From: Paraspadella gotoi | Taxonomy: Eukaryota; Chaetognatha | Length of the DNA: 64,000 nt | NCBI GenBank assembly: GCA_051294375.1 | Contig: JBJCIZ010000239.1 | Coordinates: forward strand, 1,692,581-1,756,580 | Direction: 5' to 3' | Shown here: positions 43,521 through 63,370 of the stretch, piece after piece | Numbering within the stretch: the first letter of the stretch is position 1 | How the letters are laid out: every line of letters starts with the position of its first letter | Made by a program: the position numbers and the translations under genes | Notes under the pieces: generated by a model | The model's input: the letters and a program-made list of their open reading frames with translations, nothing else | Databases searched by the model: none | Told to the model about the DNA's origin: nothing

Positions 43521-43983
43521 TTTTTCTGACGTTCTCTCGGGTTTCAAAATTTTTTTTCGACACGAAATATAGCAAAATGTACACCGAAATAGGAATTTTT
43601 TGTTTTATTCAGAAATAAAAAGCGCATTTTTATTTCAATATTGTTTCAATATTGGCAAATTGTTTTTAGAAAAAGTTTACAAACGCAAAACGGGAGGATG
43701 GAAAAAAAATTAACCGTTTCAATAGAAAATTTAAAAGGCGAGAAAATGAAAAAAAAAAATATAAAACAGACTAGAATTCGTCGACATACGCGGATATATA
43801 CGACCCCCCAAAACTACCATCTAATAATAATACAAATTCAAAGCGGAAATACAGCTTAATCACAAGAGAACCACCGTGTCAACGATTTAGTTATTATAAA
43901 ATCCCGACGATCACCCAATATCCCCTATCAGCCTATATAGTATATAGTCGAGAGCGGAGGTGGGCGTGGCGCGTCCATCAATT
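43521..43983. other. Spacer between MED28 and IST1
   Basis: AT-rich, with no convincing gene. A short plus-strand open frame at 43641-43859 is lysine-rich and AT-driven. Confidence 0.4.
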
Positions 43984-46900
43984 TCACTTTCGCTTCTTCA
44001 ATTCCTCGAATCGCCGCGTGAGGTCGTCTAGATCGACGTCGTCGTTCGGCGGCATCGGAGCAGAGGCGCCGCCGGGGCCGCCGCCGTGCGGAGTCACGCC
44101 GCCGCTTCGGGGCGGAGACGGGATGTCGGGCAGGGAATCGGGAATTCCTAAAAGATTCGAGGAATGAGATGAAGCAACTCTTCATCAAAATCTTCACCCG
44201 CGCCGATTTACCCGGCAATTCCGGTAGCGAAAAGTCGGAGGTCTTTCCCGTCGGCGCGAGGGAATTGGAACCACCGGCCGCGGGGCGTTTGGAAGGCAGA
44301 GGCGGCGGACCAGCGGTTCCTGGGTCGTTCCACATGGTTTCGTTGTAGGAAGGCGGCTGTGGTGAATGAGTTGGAAAGATAGTTATCATGAGAAAAATTA
44401 GCAAACATTTTAAAAACTTACCATAGGATGTACAGGGTTCTGGTAACCCCCCGCCGGAGCGCTAGGGGGGTAGCCAGCACCCGGGTCAGTACCGGCCGAA
44501 TGGGCCGAAGATGAGGGAAAGGCCGGGTGATCGTCGCCAGGTGGCGTCGGATGCATCGGAGCCGGAGGATAGGGCAATGCGGCGCCGCCACCGCCACCGC
44601 CGCCTGATCCGCCTCCAAAATGGGGACCGCCACCGGCTCCGCCTGGGCCGCTGAAGGGAGGACCGCCGCCGCCAGCTCCGCCTCCGTATGGGGGACCACC
44701 TCCGGGGCCGGTGAAAGGAATTCCGGGAGCCGGAGGATAAGCGGGAGCCATGGCTACAAAGAAAAAAACGACGATTGGTTAGATTATTAGTTTTTATTGT
44801 GAATTCCGAATACCACTAATCAACATTGGTAGCGCGTCACCCTGAAATGTTTAAGGAGCATGCTCAGATTAAAGGAGCGAATAGAAAAAAAACAAAAAAA
44901 AACGGACCAATTAAAAAGACATTTTCTGTGATTAAACGAGTTAGTCACAAAAAGCGATGAATACAACTTGAATTTGATTTCCGATTCAAACACGGCGCAA
45001 ACCTGGTTCTAAAGGCGGAGGTCCAAAATGAAGGAAGTCTAGCATGAAAACGAAAAGGACGGAACATCTACAGTAGTCACAAACCGCGTATAATGTTAAA
45101 ATCGATATTTTCAAAAACCAAATCCACTCTGGCTTTATTTTAAATTTTCCGACTTGGGTTAGTGGGGTAGTTTAGCTTTAGGGTTCGGGTAGTTAAAAGA
45201 AATGGCAAAAGTTGTTTCCAATGTAATAACATTTTTATACATTGATACTCATAAGAAGCGAAAATCCTACTAGTTAGCGAATGTAAAACTTTACCTGAAG
45301 TCCTAAGTTTAGCTTTGAACGGTTATGGAACGAAATGTTACAACGTAAAAACCCCCCTCCAACCACACCCGATAAAAGGTCAGATCAAAACCAACCAATC
45401 AAAAACCTCACCTCCGTCGGGCGCGACCCCGTTGGCCGGGAGGGCGTTGGGATTCTTCTCGTCGAGTCCGCGGAAGTCGATGAGCTGTCCGAGTTGATCC
45501 TCCGCCAACGCCACCTCTTCCTCCTGCAGGACCTTGGCGTCGGGTTCGAAGGGCACGTTGTGGCTTCGGGCGATTTCGATCAAGTATCTGAAAAGGATGA
45601 AGAAGGGAGACGGAGGTTTAATTCGTCGAGCGAGGGTCGATGACTTTAACACAAATCTCTAAAAGAAGTTTAAAGATTAAGATCCAAACCGAGACTTCCA
45701 AAAATCCAAGCGCATTTAACGCAAAACGAACTTTGACAACAAAAGAAAACAAATCGATTACCCCTCCCCCCCCTGACCCCCCTCTTACCTCTCGACGAGA
45801 GCCTTGGGCGGAGGCGTGGCGGCGAGCCGGTGCACCACCTTCATGTTGACGTTTCCCAGTTGGTTGGCGCGGCAGGCTTCGGCGAATTCTTTCTTGTATT
45901 TGAGCGTCAACTGGTCGCTGACGACCCTCAGCTCGGGAACGTCGGATTGGATGCGGGGCGTGCAGTAGATAAGAGTGGCGAGTGACTCCTCGAGGCCTGT
46001 CGAAGATGAGGGCGATGGCGAAAGAGGGTGAAATATTTTTAACTAAAAATGATTTCTTAATGCGTAAGACTAATATGGTTTGCGGAGAAACTTGCGTGGA
46101 CTCATAACTATGGCCGTTAACTTATCTGTCAAATTGATTCAAAAATTCATTATACATTAAACATTCATTCATTTATCATTCATCTCTGCATATATAATCC
46201 ATTTAAGTTAGTTGACTAACGGACGACATTAAGGATTTGATCGCCTTTAATGATCTATAAGATTCAAGCGGATTCAACAGGAAGTTAACATAAAAGTCAA
46301 CAAAAACCTAACAATAAAAAGCTTAACTTCATGCCGCAATATGTAAATTGAATTTTTCCCCCTCTCTCTCTCTCACCAGGGTCGACCTCCTTGTAGGTCT
46401 TGATAATTCCGAATCGGGCGACGAGGAGGTCGCAGTACAACTCAACCACCTCGAGCGCCTCCACGAAGTAGTCTTCGCGGATGATGTGCTCGACGCGGAT
46501 GCGCGCCCGGTCGCTTTTGCCTTGACCGATGTAATCGGCGATCTCTTTGCGAGCCTGTTGGTCAACGGGCGGGAGACAAGAAAGGGGTTTTGAGAGACAA
46601 CGTTGGGGCGTTGCAGTCTCTTTCGAAACTTGCTTTCGTGGAGACGACCAAGTGAGAGGCTTTAATATTACAGCACTCTTGAGTTAACGAGCTCATTTCA
46701 GTTTTACAATTTCATACAAAATACGTTTTTTTGTAAATTTAGCCAAAATTTTGACTTGATTAATCAGCGAGAAATGCAAATGTGAAAAAGTTCTCACCTC
46801 ACATCACTTCTCACACGTATCAATCACAATTATTTCTCCCTCGCGACTAAAGTTTCACGTCGTCGTGAAGCCATTCCGTCGTATTGGGTAAGAGTAAGAG

Positions 46901-47069
46901 ATTAGACTCACCCAAAGCTCTTCCTTGCCTCACCCACCCTTTCCATAACCTAGCCTTTCCTCACCTTCTGCGCCTGTTCGGTCTTCTTCTTCCCCAGCAG
47001 CTTCAACCTGTTGATGGAGAGGCGCAGGTTCGTCTTTAGTTTGTCGTAGTTGGGGCCCGAGGCGAACAT
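43984..47069 (-). CDS. IST1: ESCRT-III-associated protein IST1
   Basis: Exons 46965-47069, 46377-46554, 45789-45996, 45412-45587, probably 45003-45038, then 44422-44753, 44212-44356 and 43984-44147 (about 447 aa). The IST1 domain reads NLRLSINRLKLL, ARIRVEHIIREDYFVEALEV, YCDLLVARFG, KYKKEFAEACRANQLGNVN and IARSHNVPFEPD. A Pro/Gly-rich linker follows. The tail carries DFSLPELPG (MIM2-like) and DVDLDDLTRRFEELKKRK, the MIT-interacting helix that binds VPS4, LIP5 and spastin. IST1 regulates VPS4 in abscission and endosomal tubule fission. The 36-nt exon at 45003-45038 encodes DFLHFGPPPLEP. It keeps phase 1 and has a good acceptor, but it is the least certain part. Confidence 0.93.
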
Positions 47070-48133
47070 GGTCCTTTTGGTTTGTTTTGTTACGCTTAAG
47101 ACGATTAATAAGTTAGCCAATCGACAATGTGGTAAGGATTTAGTCAAGTTGTGAATCTGGTTAGTTTCGCGAAGGGAGCGAAGGCGAATCGATTATCAAA
47201 GGCTGGAATCATCGGCGTCCGTGACGTCGAAATGACTCAGGATCGAATGATGATGATGATCCAACGACGTAACACAACGAAACACTTGTTTATTTTTCTC
47301 TTCTTTCAGAGATTCCATTCGATTCTTCGCGCCAGAATTTGTTCCTTTGTTTCGAGGCGACGCCGACGGAGATTGGAGTCCAAGTTTGTTTGGGAGGATT
47401 CAAGAAAAAAAGGACACTGATCTGGATATCACTATCACAACACAAGCAGTATAAATATTATTAGATAAAGATTGCTTAGGAAACCTGCTGCTTTTCCATT
47501 TTGCTAAAACCTGTTTCAAGAAATAAACAAACAGACAGTATTCAGCTCGATAGTTAAGGTTCCTACGACTACTGAGTGATAAAAGCTTACTAACATATCA
47601 AGTAGAACTTCTGTTTCAACTTTCAATATAATTTCAATTTAAACTAATGAATCCACCTTCGTCAAGTAAAAAATTCGAATTGTAAAATAATCCAACAATT
47701 TTTTGTTATTATTGTAATGTTATTATTTGAGAAAAAAACCAGTCAATCTGTAAATCACAGATAAAGATATAAAACGAACCGGGATATATTTGTGAAAACT
47801 GTTTTATAAGATTTTTATTCCTGGCGTAGGAATGTGTTAATAATGGTAGCATCTCTCACTGTATCAACTCGTTCACACAGATAAAAATCCATAGTCAAAA
47901 CCATTGAGTGTTCTTGCCGTTGATCCAGTTAAAAAGATCAATTGAAAGATCAATTGATCAATTGAAAGATCAATTGATCAATTGAAAGATCAATTGAAAG
48001 ATCGAGACGCGAAAACGAAAAAGAGAAATGAAGGAGACGACTAGTCAATATAGTCTATTATAGAAAAGGTTCACTAACATCAACAAGGAAACGGAACGAG
48101 TCAATTTTCCAGACGAGGAAAAGAGTAAATGTA
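47070..48133. other. Spacer between IST1 and PTPMT1
   Basis: About 1.06 kb. Contains overlapping GATCAATTGAAA repeats at about 47938-48005. An open frame at 47151-47420 is not recognisable. No RNA gene seen. Confidence 0.4.
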
Positions 48134-49194
48134 TCACGAGGCGAAAGTATTAGACGAAGGAGGAGATCGAGTCAAAAACTGGTTGTAGTAATCGCGAAGG
48201 AGTCGACGCTGAGGCTGTCGAATGGACACGTGACTTCGGATGGACTTCAAGTAAACCTCGGCCTCTTGAGGAGTCATTCCGGCCTCTTCGATCAAGTAGG
48301 CCGCCACGACGGTGGCGCTGCGTGTCCGACCCGCTTTGCAGTGGACGTAGACGCTCTCTCTGATAAAAAAACGAGAAAGGTATAATGATGATTGAGTGAG
48401 AATAGGAAAGGATAAACCGAGTTGCACGTACGTAGAACCTTGACATGGGGTTCCTAATAGTTTTAGCTACAGATTTCACAACTTCAATTCTAGTTTAATT
48501 AGATACTTTCGAGAATTAATATTTAACTAATCATTTAGGTAAGTATTACGTGAGACTTAGTAACCGTTAACAACAAAACTCATAAAACAGAATGGTACAA
48601 TGCACCCCTCACTCTTCCCTTTCTTAACTCACCTCCTCCTTTTAGCCTCCTTAATAAAATCCACTCCCTTCCTCGTCTGCTCCATCGACGGCGCCGCGAC
48701 GAGATCCACGACCTCCAGATGCAGATGCTTCACCCCCATGGTCTTCCACTCTTCGGGCTGCACCGACCAGGGCCTGGAGAGGCTCAGCTCGAAGGCCTCG
48801 TTGAGGGTGATGACTCCGCGGACGTTTTCGTCCACGACGAGGTGAGGGAGAGAAGAGCGGAAGGGAATGGCGCCGAGGATGACGTTCGCGTCGATGCGGT
48901 CGTACCAGCGGCGGGAGCTCAGTTTTTCCATGGCGACGTTGTAACTTTTTATGAGGAATAATAATAATTACTTAATTAGTGTTTAATGATTAGAAATATA
49001 TAATAAAACACTAACTACACTCACAACAATGTGGGATAAAAGGATATCTTGGTCATCGTCCTCGCCATCCCGCCGGTGCCAAGACCGTATTTCAAAAGTT
49101 TATAAACGAGACTGAAGGAGGCGATGGAAACGAAGGCGACGGCGGAGACGCTCACGGCGACGACGACGGGACGACGCGAGAGCAGAGAAGGCAT
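48134..49194 (-). CDS. PTPMT1: Mitochondrial phosphatidylglycerophosphatase PTPMT1
   Basis: Three exons, 49025-49194, 48633-48944 and 48134-48359, about 235 aa (human 201). Exon 1 has a hydrophobic N-terminal segment and TKISFYPTL. Exon 2 has RWYDRIDANVILGAIPFRS and VDENVRGVITLNEAFE. Exon 3 has the dual-specificity phosphatase loop VYVHCKAGRTRSATVVAAYL (Cx5R), then RSHVSIRQPQ. This enzyme dephosphorylates phosphatidylglycerophosphate in the cardiolipin pathway at the mitochondrial inner membrane. The N-terminus is longer than in human, with a predicted membrane helix. Next upstream gene is AGK, also mitochondrial, 322 bp away. Confidence 0.94.
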
Positions 49195-49516
49195 CGGTCC
49201 ATTCGGTACGGGGGAGAAATATTACACTGTCAACAATAATAATTAACAGCACAAAGGGTTAACAGATGTTGGAATAATCATTGAATTGTTACTGTCAGGA
49301 ACAAACTCTTGTGGATTTCCACAAAGTTCCAATCGAGATTGCACAAGAGTTTGTTCCTGACATTACGACAAGGCGTAGTATAGTATTTCAAAATGAATGA
49401 TGCCTAAATATAGTTCCCTCGTTCGTCTCTCATTTACGTCTAAAGGAAAAGGCACAAATCACAAAAAAAAAGCTGGTCCGAAACGAGTGGACGGACGTAC
49501 GGACCCTCCACCCCCT
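49195..49516. other. Spacer between PTPMT1 and AGK
   Basis: Contains a perfect 20-bp hairpin at 49294-49361. Otherwise nothing recognisable. Confidence 0.45.
49294..49361. repeat. Perfect 20-bp inverted repeat
   Basis: GTCAGGAACAAACTCTTGTG at 49294-49313 and its exact complement at 49342-49361, with a 28-base loop that holds a small inner palindrome (GGAAATCC-like). Size and symmetry allow an RNA hairpin or a small foldback repeat. Confidence 0.85.
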
Positions 49517-51528
49517 TCAAACGCTCTCCGTCGCCACGAAACACGACAATCTCTTCTTGAGCAGCGTGACCTTCATCGGTTTCGCCTCGAAAGTCTCGTC
49601 GTCGATCCCGATCGATTCTCCGTCGCCCGCGTCGCGCGGTCGTAGATAAAATTCGCGTGCGCTGGCGAGAAAGCGTCGCGGAGCGTCGAAGCCCGTCAAG
49701 GGTTTCTCCCTCAGTCGCGCCCACCCGTCGGCGACAAAGTCTTTTCTCGACGACGGCGTCGGACTCGTGTAAAGATCGATGCCGCCGGTTCTGTGTCTGT
49801 CCGTCAATCCGTCCGGTCTCGCGATCGAGTCCAAAACGGCGACGAACTGAGATCCTTCGACGACGGCGCTTTTGATTTGACCGCAAGAGTCGTTGATGAT
49901 GGACGATCGATCTTCCTCTTCCTCAACGACGGGCGTCTTCGATTTATTCCCGGCGCCGTAGATCCTTTGAAAGAAACTCCGCCCGTTCAACGCCTTGGCG
50001 TTTTTCTCTACGAGTTTGGAGGTTTCGCTGACGAAGCACTTGGAGCATCCCTCGCAGGATTCGACGTAGTCTACTTGGGCGGCGATGGACTTGGGCCAGG
50101 GTTGGAAGGTGAGTGTGGAGAAGAGGTAGGCGACTTTGTGACGGAGCCGTTTGCCCCAGTACCAGTATTTCTCGCTCTTTTCGGCGACGTCCCGGTGGAG
50201 ACCCCATTCGAGTCCGGCCACGGCGAAGATCGTTTTCTTCTCGGACGAGTCTTTGGTTGTGTCCGTTGAGGGCTCGATAGAGTCAGGGGAGTTATTCAAT
50301 GAGTTTAAATGATCGCTGATGTCGTCATCGTGGTCGCTTTCGTCGACGCCCGCCTCGATCTGGAGGACGTCGATCTTTGTCGTCTTCCCGCGCAAAATCG
50401 CCATCGCCGCTTCGCACATGAACTTGACGTCGCCGAGTCGAGGGGAGCGAGGGAGGACGGGACTGTGGGGGGGGGGAATCGATAAAATATTCGTCAAACT
50501 TTGGTTACATCGATTAACAGACCTCATGAGCGCCCGGACGAGCGTGGAATGCTTCCCGGTCGGAATGATCCCGACGGAGATGTTGTCGACGATCTCTTTG
50601 GAGTCGGGGCGTCGAAGCAGACCCGTGACGGCCTCAACGACGAGACCCGATCCGCCGACGAGGACGACTGAGTCGGCCATGTCCTTTTCGATCACCTCCA
50701 TGTATCCACGGGCCTGGTAAGTGAAGAAAAAAAGCTGCATAAATATAAGTCATGATTTTTAGGTTTTTAATTCTCGTTTTAACCCTCGTTGTTCTCTCCA
50801 TTTACCTAATTCCACTGTTTTCTCAAGCTTTTTTTTCCCTTTAAACTTTAAAGTCATGCGTGGTGATTCTCTAATTTTGTTTTCATTGTCAAAATAAAAT
50901 TAAGTAACATAAGATTTTAATGTTACTAAAGCAGTAGATAGTATCATCAAAACAACTCGACATTTGCTCAAAGAAATGTGGCGAGAGAGGTTTAATAAGT
51001 TCGTCCTCATTCGCTCGAGGACAAGTATGTTTTTAAAATGTTCAATATTTTAATATCATCCAAAATGCTACAATATGCAAATGAAATTAAAGAAAATATC
51101 TGCATTATCACTTCCACCAACCACGACAACAACAACAACTGACCTGCCCCTCGAACTCGGTCTTGATGACGTGGACGTCGAGGCCTCCGAGGTGCAGCAG
51201 CGGCGCCACCGTCTCGTCGAAGAGTTTCCGAGAGGAGTTGTCGCCGGCGGCGGGATTTAGCAGGACCGTCACCTTGCGGTTCCGTGCGAAAGGAGGGATG
51301 GGCTAGAGAATCGGACGACAAAATTCATTTTAATTTTCTGTTCGTCTCCAACTCATCCTAAGCGAGGAGTAGAACCTGACTGCCGAACTCCTTGGCCATC
51401 AGGCAATAACGTCGCCTGAGATCGTCGTCTTCCATTCGCCTGATTCCCCATCGAACTCCGTAGAGGCCAACGATCGAGAAGAAAATCGACTTTTTCCAAT
51501 GGTTTCGAAGAGTTTTTATCAACTTCAT
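49517..51528 (-). CDS. AGK: Acylglycerol kinase homolog with altered nucleotide-binding motif
   Basis: Four exons, 51376-51528, 51144-51302, 50523-50713 and 49517-50462, about 482 aa (human 422). The N-terminus KTLRNHWKK with a hydrophobic segment matches AGK. VLLNPAAGDNSSRKLFDETV, HLGGLDVHVIKTEFEGQ and EAVTGLLRRPDS follow in order, then FMCEAAMAILRGKTTKIDVLQ, WGLHRDVAEKSEKYWYWGKRLR and a conserved tail. AGK is an inner-membrane/intermembrane-space lipid kinase and also a TIM22 import subunit. The family motif GGDGT reads GGSGL here (about residue 127), and the later GETSS phosphate-binding block reads GKHST. Kinase activity is therefore doubtful, while the structural role could remain. The large last exon has a poorly conserved acidic insertion. 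Confidence 0.9.
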
Positions 51529-52048
51529 TGTATCTTACGAATAGGACAACCTAAGACACAACCTAATTAATAATTATAGAAACAAACAAGTGAATTGATA
51601 ATGTTCAACAAACATATCGTCAATGGCATATCCGTCAGTGAGCATTTCTTTTAATGAATTTGTTTGTTTTCGAATTTTGTTTTATGAATTCAAACCTATG
51701 TGTAATTAAATCTCTAATTCCCGCTGGTCGTTATCTCTCCTCTCACTATGAAAGTTGTCTCTTCTTCTTTAAATTTATTTTTTTTCGATGACCAAATATA
51801 AATTAATTTTAAGAACGAGTGAGGTAGCGGCAAATTTGTAAGTTACCTACGTTAACTATCCTTGCTCATTGTTGACATTAAGACCTATTTCAAAAAGTGT
51901 TCAATAAGAACGTATAATTATCAAAACCATTAAAAAAATATATCACCAATCCATTTAAAAAAAAAAAAAAATAACACGATCGAATAACCAAATAAGCCAA
52001 TCCAAAAAAATGGTATAAAGTCAAGAGACAATGTCATTCCTTCCTTCA
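51529..52048. other. Spacer between AGK and serine racemase
   Basis: AT-rich, no gene or repeat recognised. Confidence 0.4.
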
Positions 52049-54121
52049 TCACGACATCCAAGGCAATTTCTCCAAATCCGCGTTTCCTCCGCACAAAACG
52101 ACGCCGACCTTTTCAATCCGTGAGCCTAGCGGCGTCTTTGAAGGGCTGGCTGCAAAGGGCGGCGACGCCGGCCGCCGCCGCCGCCTCGACGGCGAGTTTC
52201 ATCCGTTGGTAGACGAACTTCATCGCGGCGACGATTTCCCCGTCGTCGACGCTGAGGAGGGAGAGAGGGGGGAAGTTGGGTTAAAGTTCTAGAAGAAAAA
52301 CCATTTTAAATCGAATTTAAGCGACCAACCTGAAAACCTCTTTTTCGGCCAATTCCAACAAAATGGGCCAAGTCAGGTGACCGACTTGTTGCAACTTTAT
52401 GCCATCGGCGAGAGTGTCTGGATCAAAGTCGAGAGATTATAGAATTTGTGATCATATTATATATTTATATTTTGTTAAAATTATATTATATTTATATTAC
52501 CCAAAAACTTTGGTTCTCCCCACAATCTTCGTCCCGCCGTCAACGATGCCCCGAGCTCCTTCCCACGCGGCTCAACGGCGAACACCTTCAGTTCGGGTCT
52601 GGCAGTTTTGGCGGCGACGCAGATGCCGGCGGTCATCCCGCCGCCGCTGATCGGGACAAGGATGCAGTCCAGATCCGGGACCTTGCCAAATGTCGGGAAA
52701 AGAAGATAAGTGAAGACGCGAGCTATATGAAACGTGCGTCCCGGGTTTAATCGTGAGTATTTCTAACAGAGGGATATCAGAATACGACAATATGCAAATG
52801 AGATTGAGGAACTCAATCTCATTTTAGACAATTCACAAATTAATCTGCTTCATATTGAGGCAGTTATTAAAGAAACGAAGTTCGGTTTAAAAGTAACAGA
52901 TTCCGTTTAAACAAGGCGATCACTGACGGTCGGCAGCTCTTACGCCCATCGCCGGGGGTATCACATGCGATTCCCACCGTTGCCATAATACTCTTTTCCC
53001 TTACACAAATCACATTTAAAACCACACCTGCTCCATAAACTCAAGAGCGATGGTTCCCTGTCCGGATATGACGTCGTAGTGATCGTAGGGTGGAATGACG
53101 TGAAAGCCGAGTCGATCGCTGATTTCTTGACACGTCGCGGCGCGAGACGCAGGCGTCGGCTCACAGTAAATCAGTTCCGCGCCGTAGGACTCTGAGGAAA
53201 AGGGTAGAAGGTAGTTGCGGCTGCTCGGTAAGGGACCCAAGAGAAAGGGCTAGAAAAGGACCAGAACTATCTTTAATTTCTTCCGACTTGTTCTGTGACT
53301 TAATTCCCAAAAAGTTTATTAAACTAAAATCGTTGTTTTTCTTTTTTTTCGTTGGTTGAGTTTAATAAGAGAAATATTGATTTTTCACTCCTGTATCCCT
53401 CAATCTGACCTAAAACTTCAGCTGTCCTCAGCCTCTTTTGTCAACTTTTCACTCAATTCTTTCAATTCTTTGTTGGAAGCTTTATCTCTCTCTCTCTCTC
53501 AAACTCATTCTTAACATTGCGAAACTTGTGATCCACTGATGATGAATAGAAATACTATTCGAAACATATCTGTAACAATGTGAATTAAAATTCGTTGTGA
53601 AAAATCAATATGTCTATTATTAAACTAAAATCACATAGCTTTCTCCTCTCACCTATCGCCCGGGCCTTCACCATCGGCGCCCCTTTGGGAACGACCACTT
53701 TACAAGGCAAGCCCGCCTGTCGCGCCGCCCACGCCAGCGCCTGCCCGTGATTTCCGCTGCTGTGCGTCACAACGCCCTTCACGACGTCATCGGCGCTTTC
53801 TCAAGAAACAGGAAATGTTTGTTTCATATAATGGGAACAACTCGGGGAACTCTCCCCAACACCACGGCGCCGTCGTCAACCTGTCAGCTTGGCGACGGCG
53901 TTGAGCGCGCCTCGCGCCTTGAAGGAGCCCGTCTTTTGAAGGAACTCTCCCTTGCAAAAGACCTCGACGGGGAAGTCGGGCGAAGAGGCCCGCGCGTCGA
54001 GTTCTCGACAAGTGAAGACGGGAGTGAGATGAAGAGAGGCGGCGATGCGCTCGCGGGCCTGCGTCACCGTTGCCATGGAAACCTTAGAGTTGAACGAGGC
54101 GGCTAGCTTGGGGGAGTTCAT
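52049..54121 (-). CDS. SRR: Serine racemase (PLP-dependent)
   Basis: Six exons: 53881-54121, 53653-53799, 53028-53191, 52501-52681, 52330-52417 and 52049-52251, about 325 aa. The PLP lysine is in KTGSFKARGALNA. THSSGNHGQALAWAARQAG has the serine that serves as catalytic base in serine racemase. GQGTIALEF, the phosphate-cradle SGGGMTAGI and VFAVEP follow. The triple-serine loop of mollusc-type aspartate racemases is absent (TPASRAA instead), so serine racemase/dehydratase is the better call. In the last exon the frame runs into a stop at 52113. A single extra base near 52122-52135 would connect it to KVGVVLCGGNADLEKL, which matches the family C-terminus. The true protein end is therefore uncertain. 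Confidence 0.88.
52907..52990 (-). repeat. SINE-like repeat fragment in SRR intron 3
   Basis: The minus strand has TATGGCAACGGTGGG, ATGTGATACCCCCGG and CTGCCGACCGTCAGTGA, matching parts of the copies at 17640-17880 and 29056-29330. A 70-bp block shared with 28985-29055 lies at 52777-52850. Confidence 0.5.
53536..53570 (+). ncRNA. Hammerhead-like motif in SRR intron 2
   Basis: CTGATGA, one base, then GAATAG-loop-CTATTC (6-bp stem II), then GAAAC and ATATC. The core matches the hammerhead consensus CUGANGA...GAAA. Stem III would be minimal, as in Penelope-like elements, but has a C-A mismatch. The sequence upstream resembles the inner arms of the palindrome at 12.8-13.4 kb, so it is probably the end of a decayed Penelope-like insertion. 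Confidence 0.45.
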
Positions 54122-54797
54122 CTTGTATCGAAGGGAACGAAAAAATTGAAACGCTTGAAGATCGGAAATTTGTTTCTTTATTATTTTTTGTCGATGGTCA
54201 AAGCACGTCCTAATTAACAAATTTTAAAAATCACCTATGAAATGTTTCTTTGGTTGCACACAACTTAGAATCGACATAATCGCTAGCATTAATTTACTAA
54301 ATCGTTAAAATAAAAAAAATTCACAATATGAAGATACTCTCGAACGTACTAAAATCTAGAGTATCAGAATAAGACAAAGTAATATATACTATGTATGTCG
54401 TCTTTAACCTAAAACATGAAGTATATATGAAAAAATGCAAGATTACTTGTTTTACTATATATTTGAACAACAACGCAAAGACATAAAACTATAGCTACGC
54501 ACAGCTATCACGATGAAGACTGAACAAGATGTAAAGTATGCTAATGTAAAAACGAGGGTGGAAAGTGAGAAAGATCGTCAGCGTTAACGGATTGAAATGA
54601 CGTTTTGAAATGCCATGAAATGCCCTCGAATAATTCCAACAAACGTAAAACGAAGATTATCTAACTTCCACATTTAAACGAAACCAGTTCTTCATCCGTC
54701 ACCATGCCGAAAGAAAAAGCACACCAATTTCAAAGTCACGGTTTCCAATTTCGACTTTTTTGACTAGAGTCGCTTTTGTTTGCTCAAATAGTTGTTT
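54122..54797. other. Spacer between SRR and the enolase-PGAM gene
   Basis: AT-rich, no coding sequence recognised. Includes the fusion gene 3' UTR and the SRR 5' UTR. Confidence 0.4.

Positions 54798-63370
<8,573 letters not shown>

Noticed and set aside
47938-48005. CRISPR-like array of GATCAATTGAAA units
   Set aside because: The units overlap, have no unique spacers, and the genome is eukaryotic; this is a simple tandem repeat.
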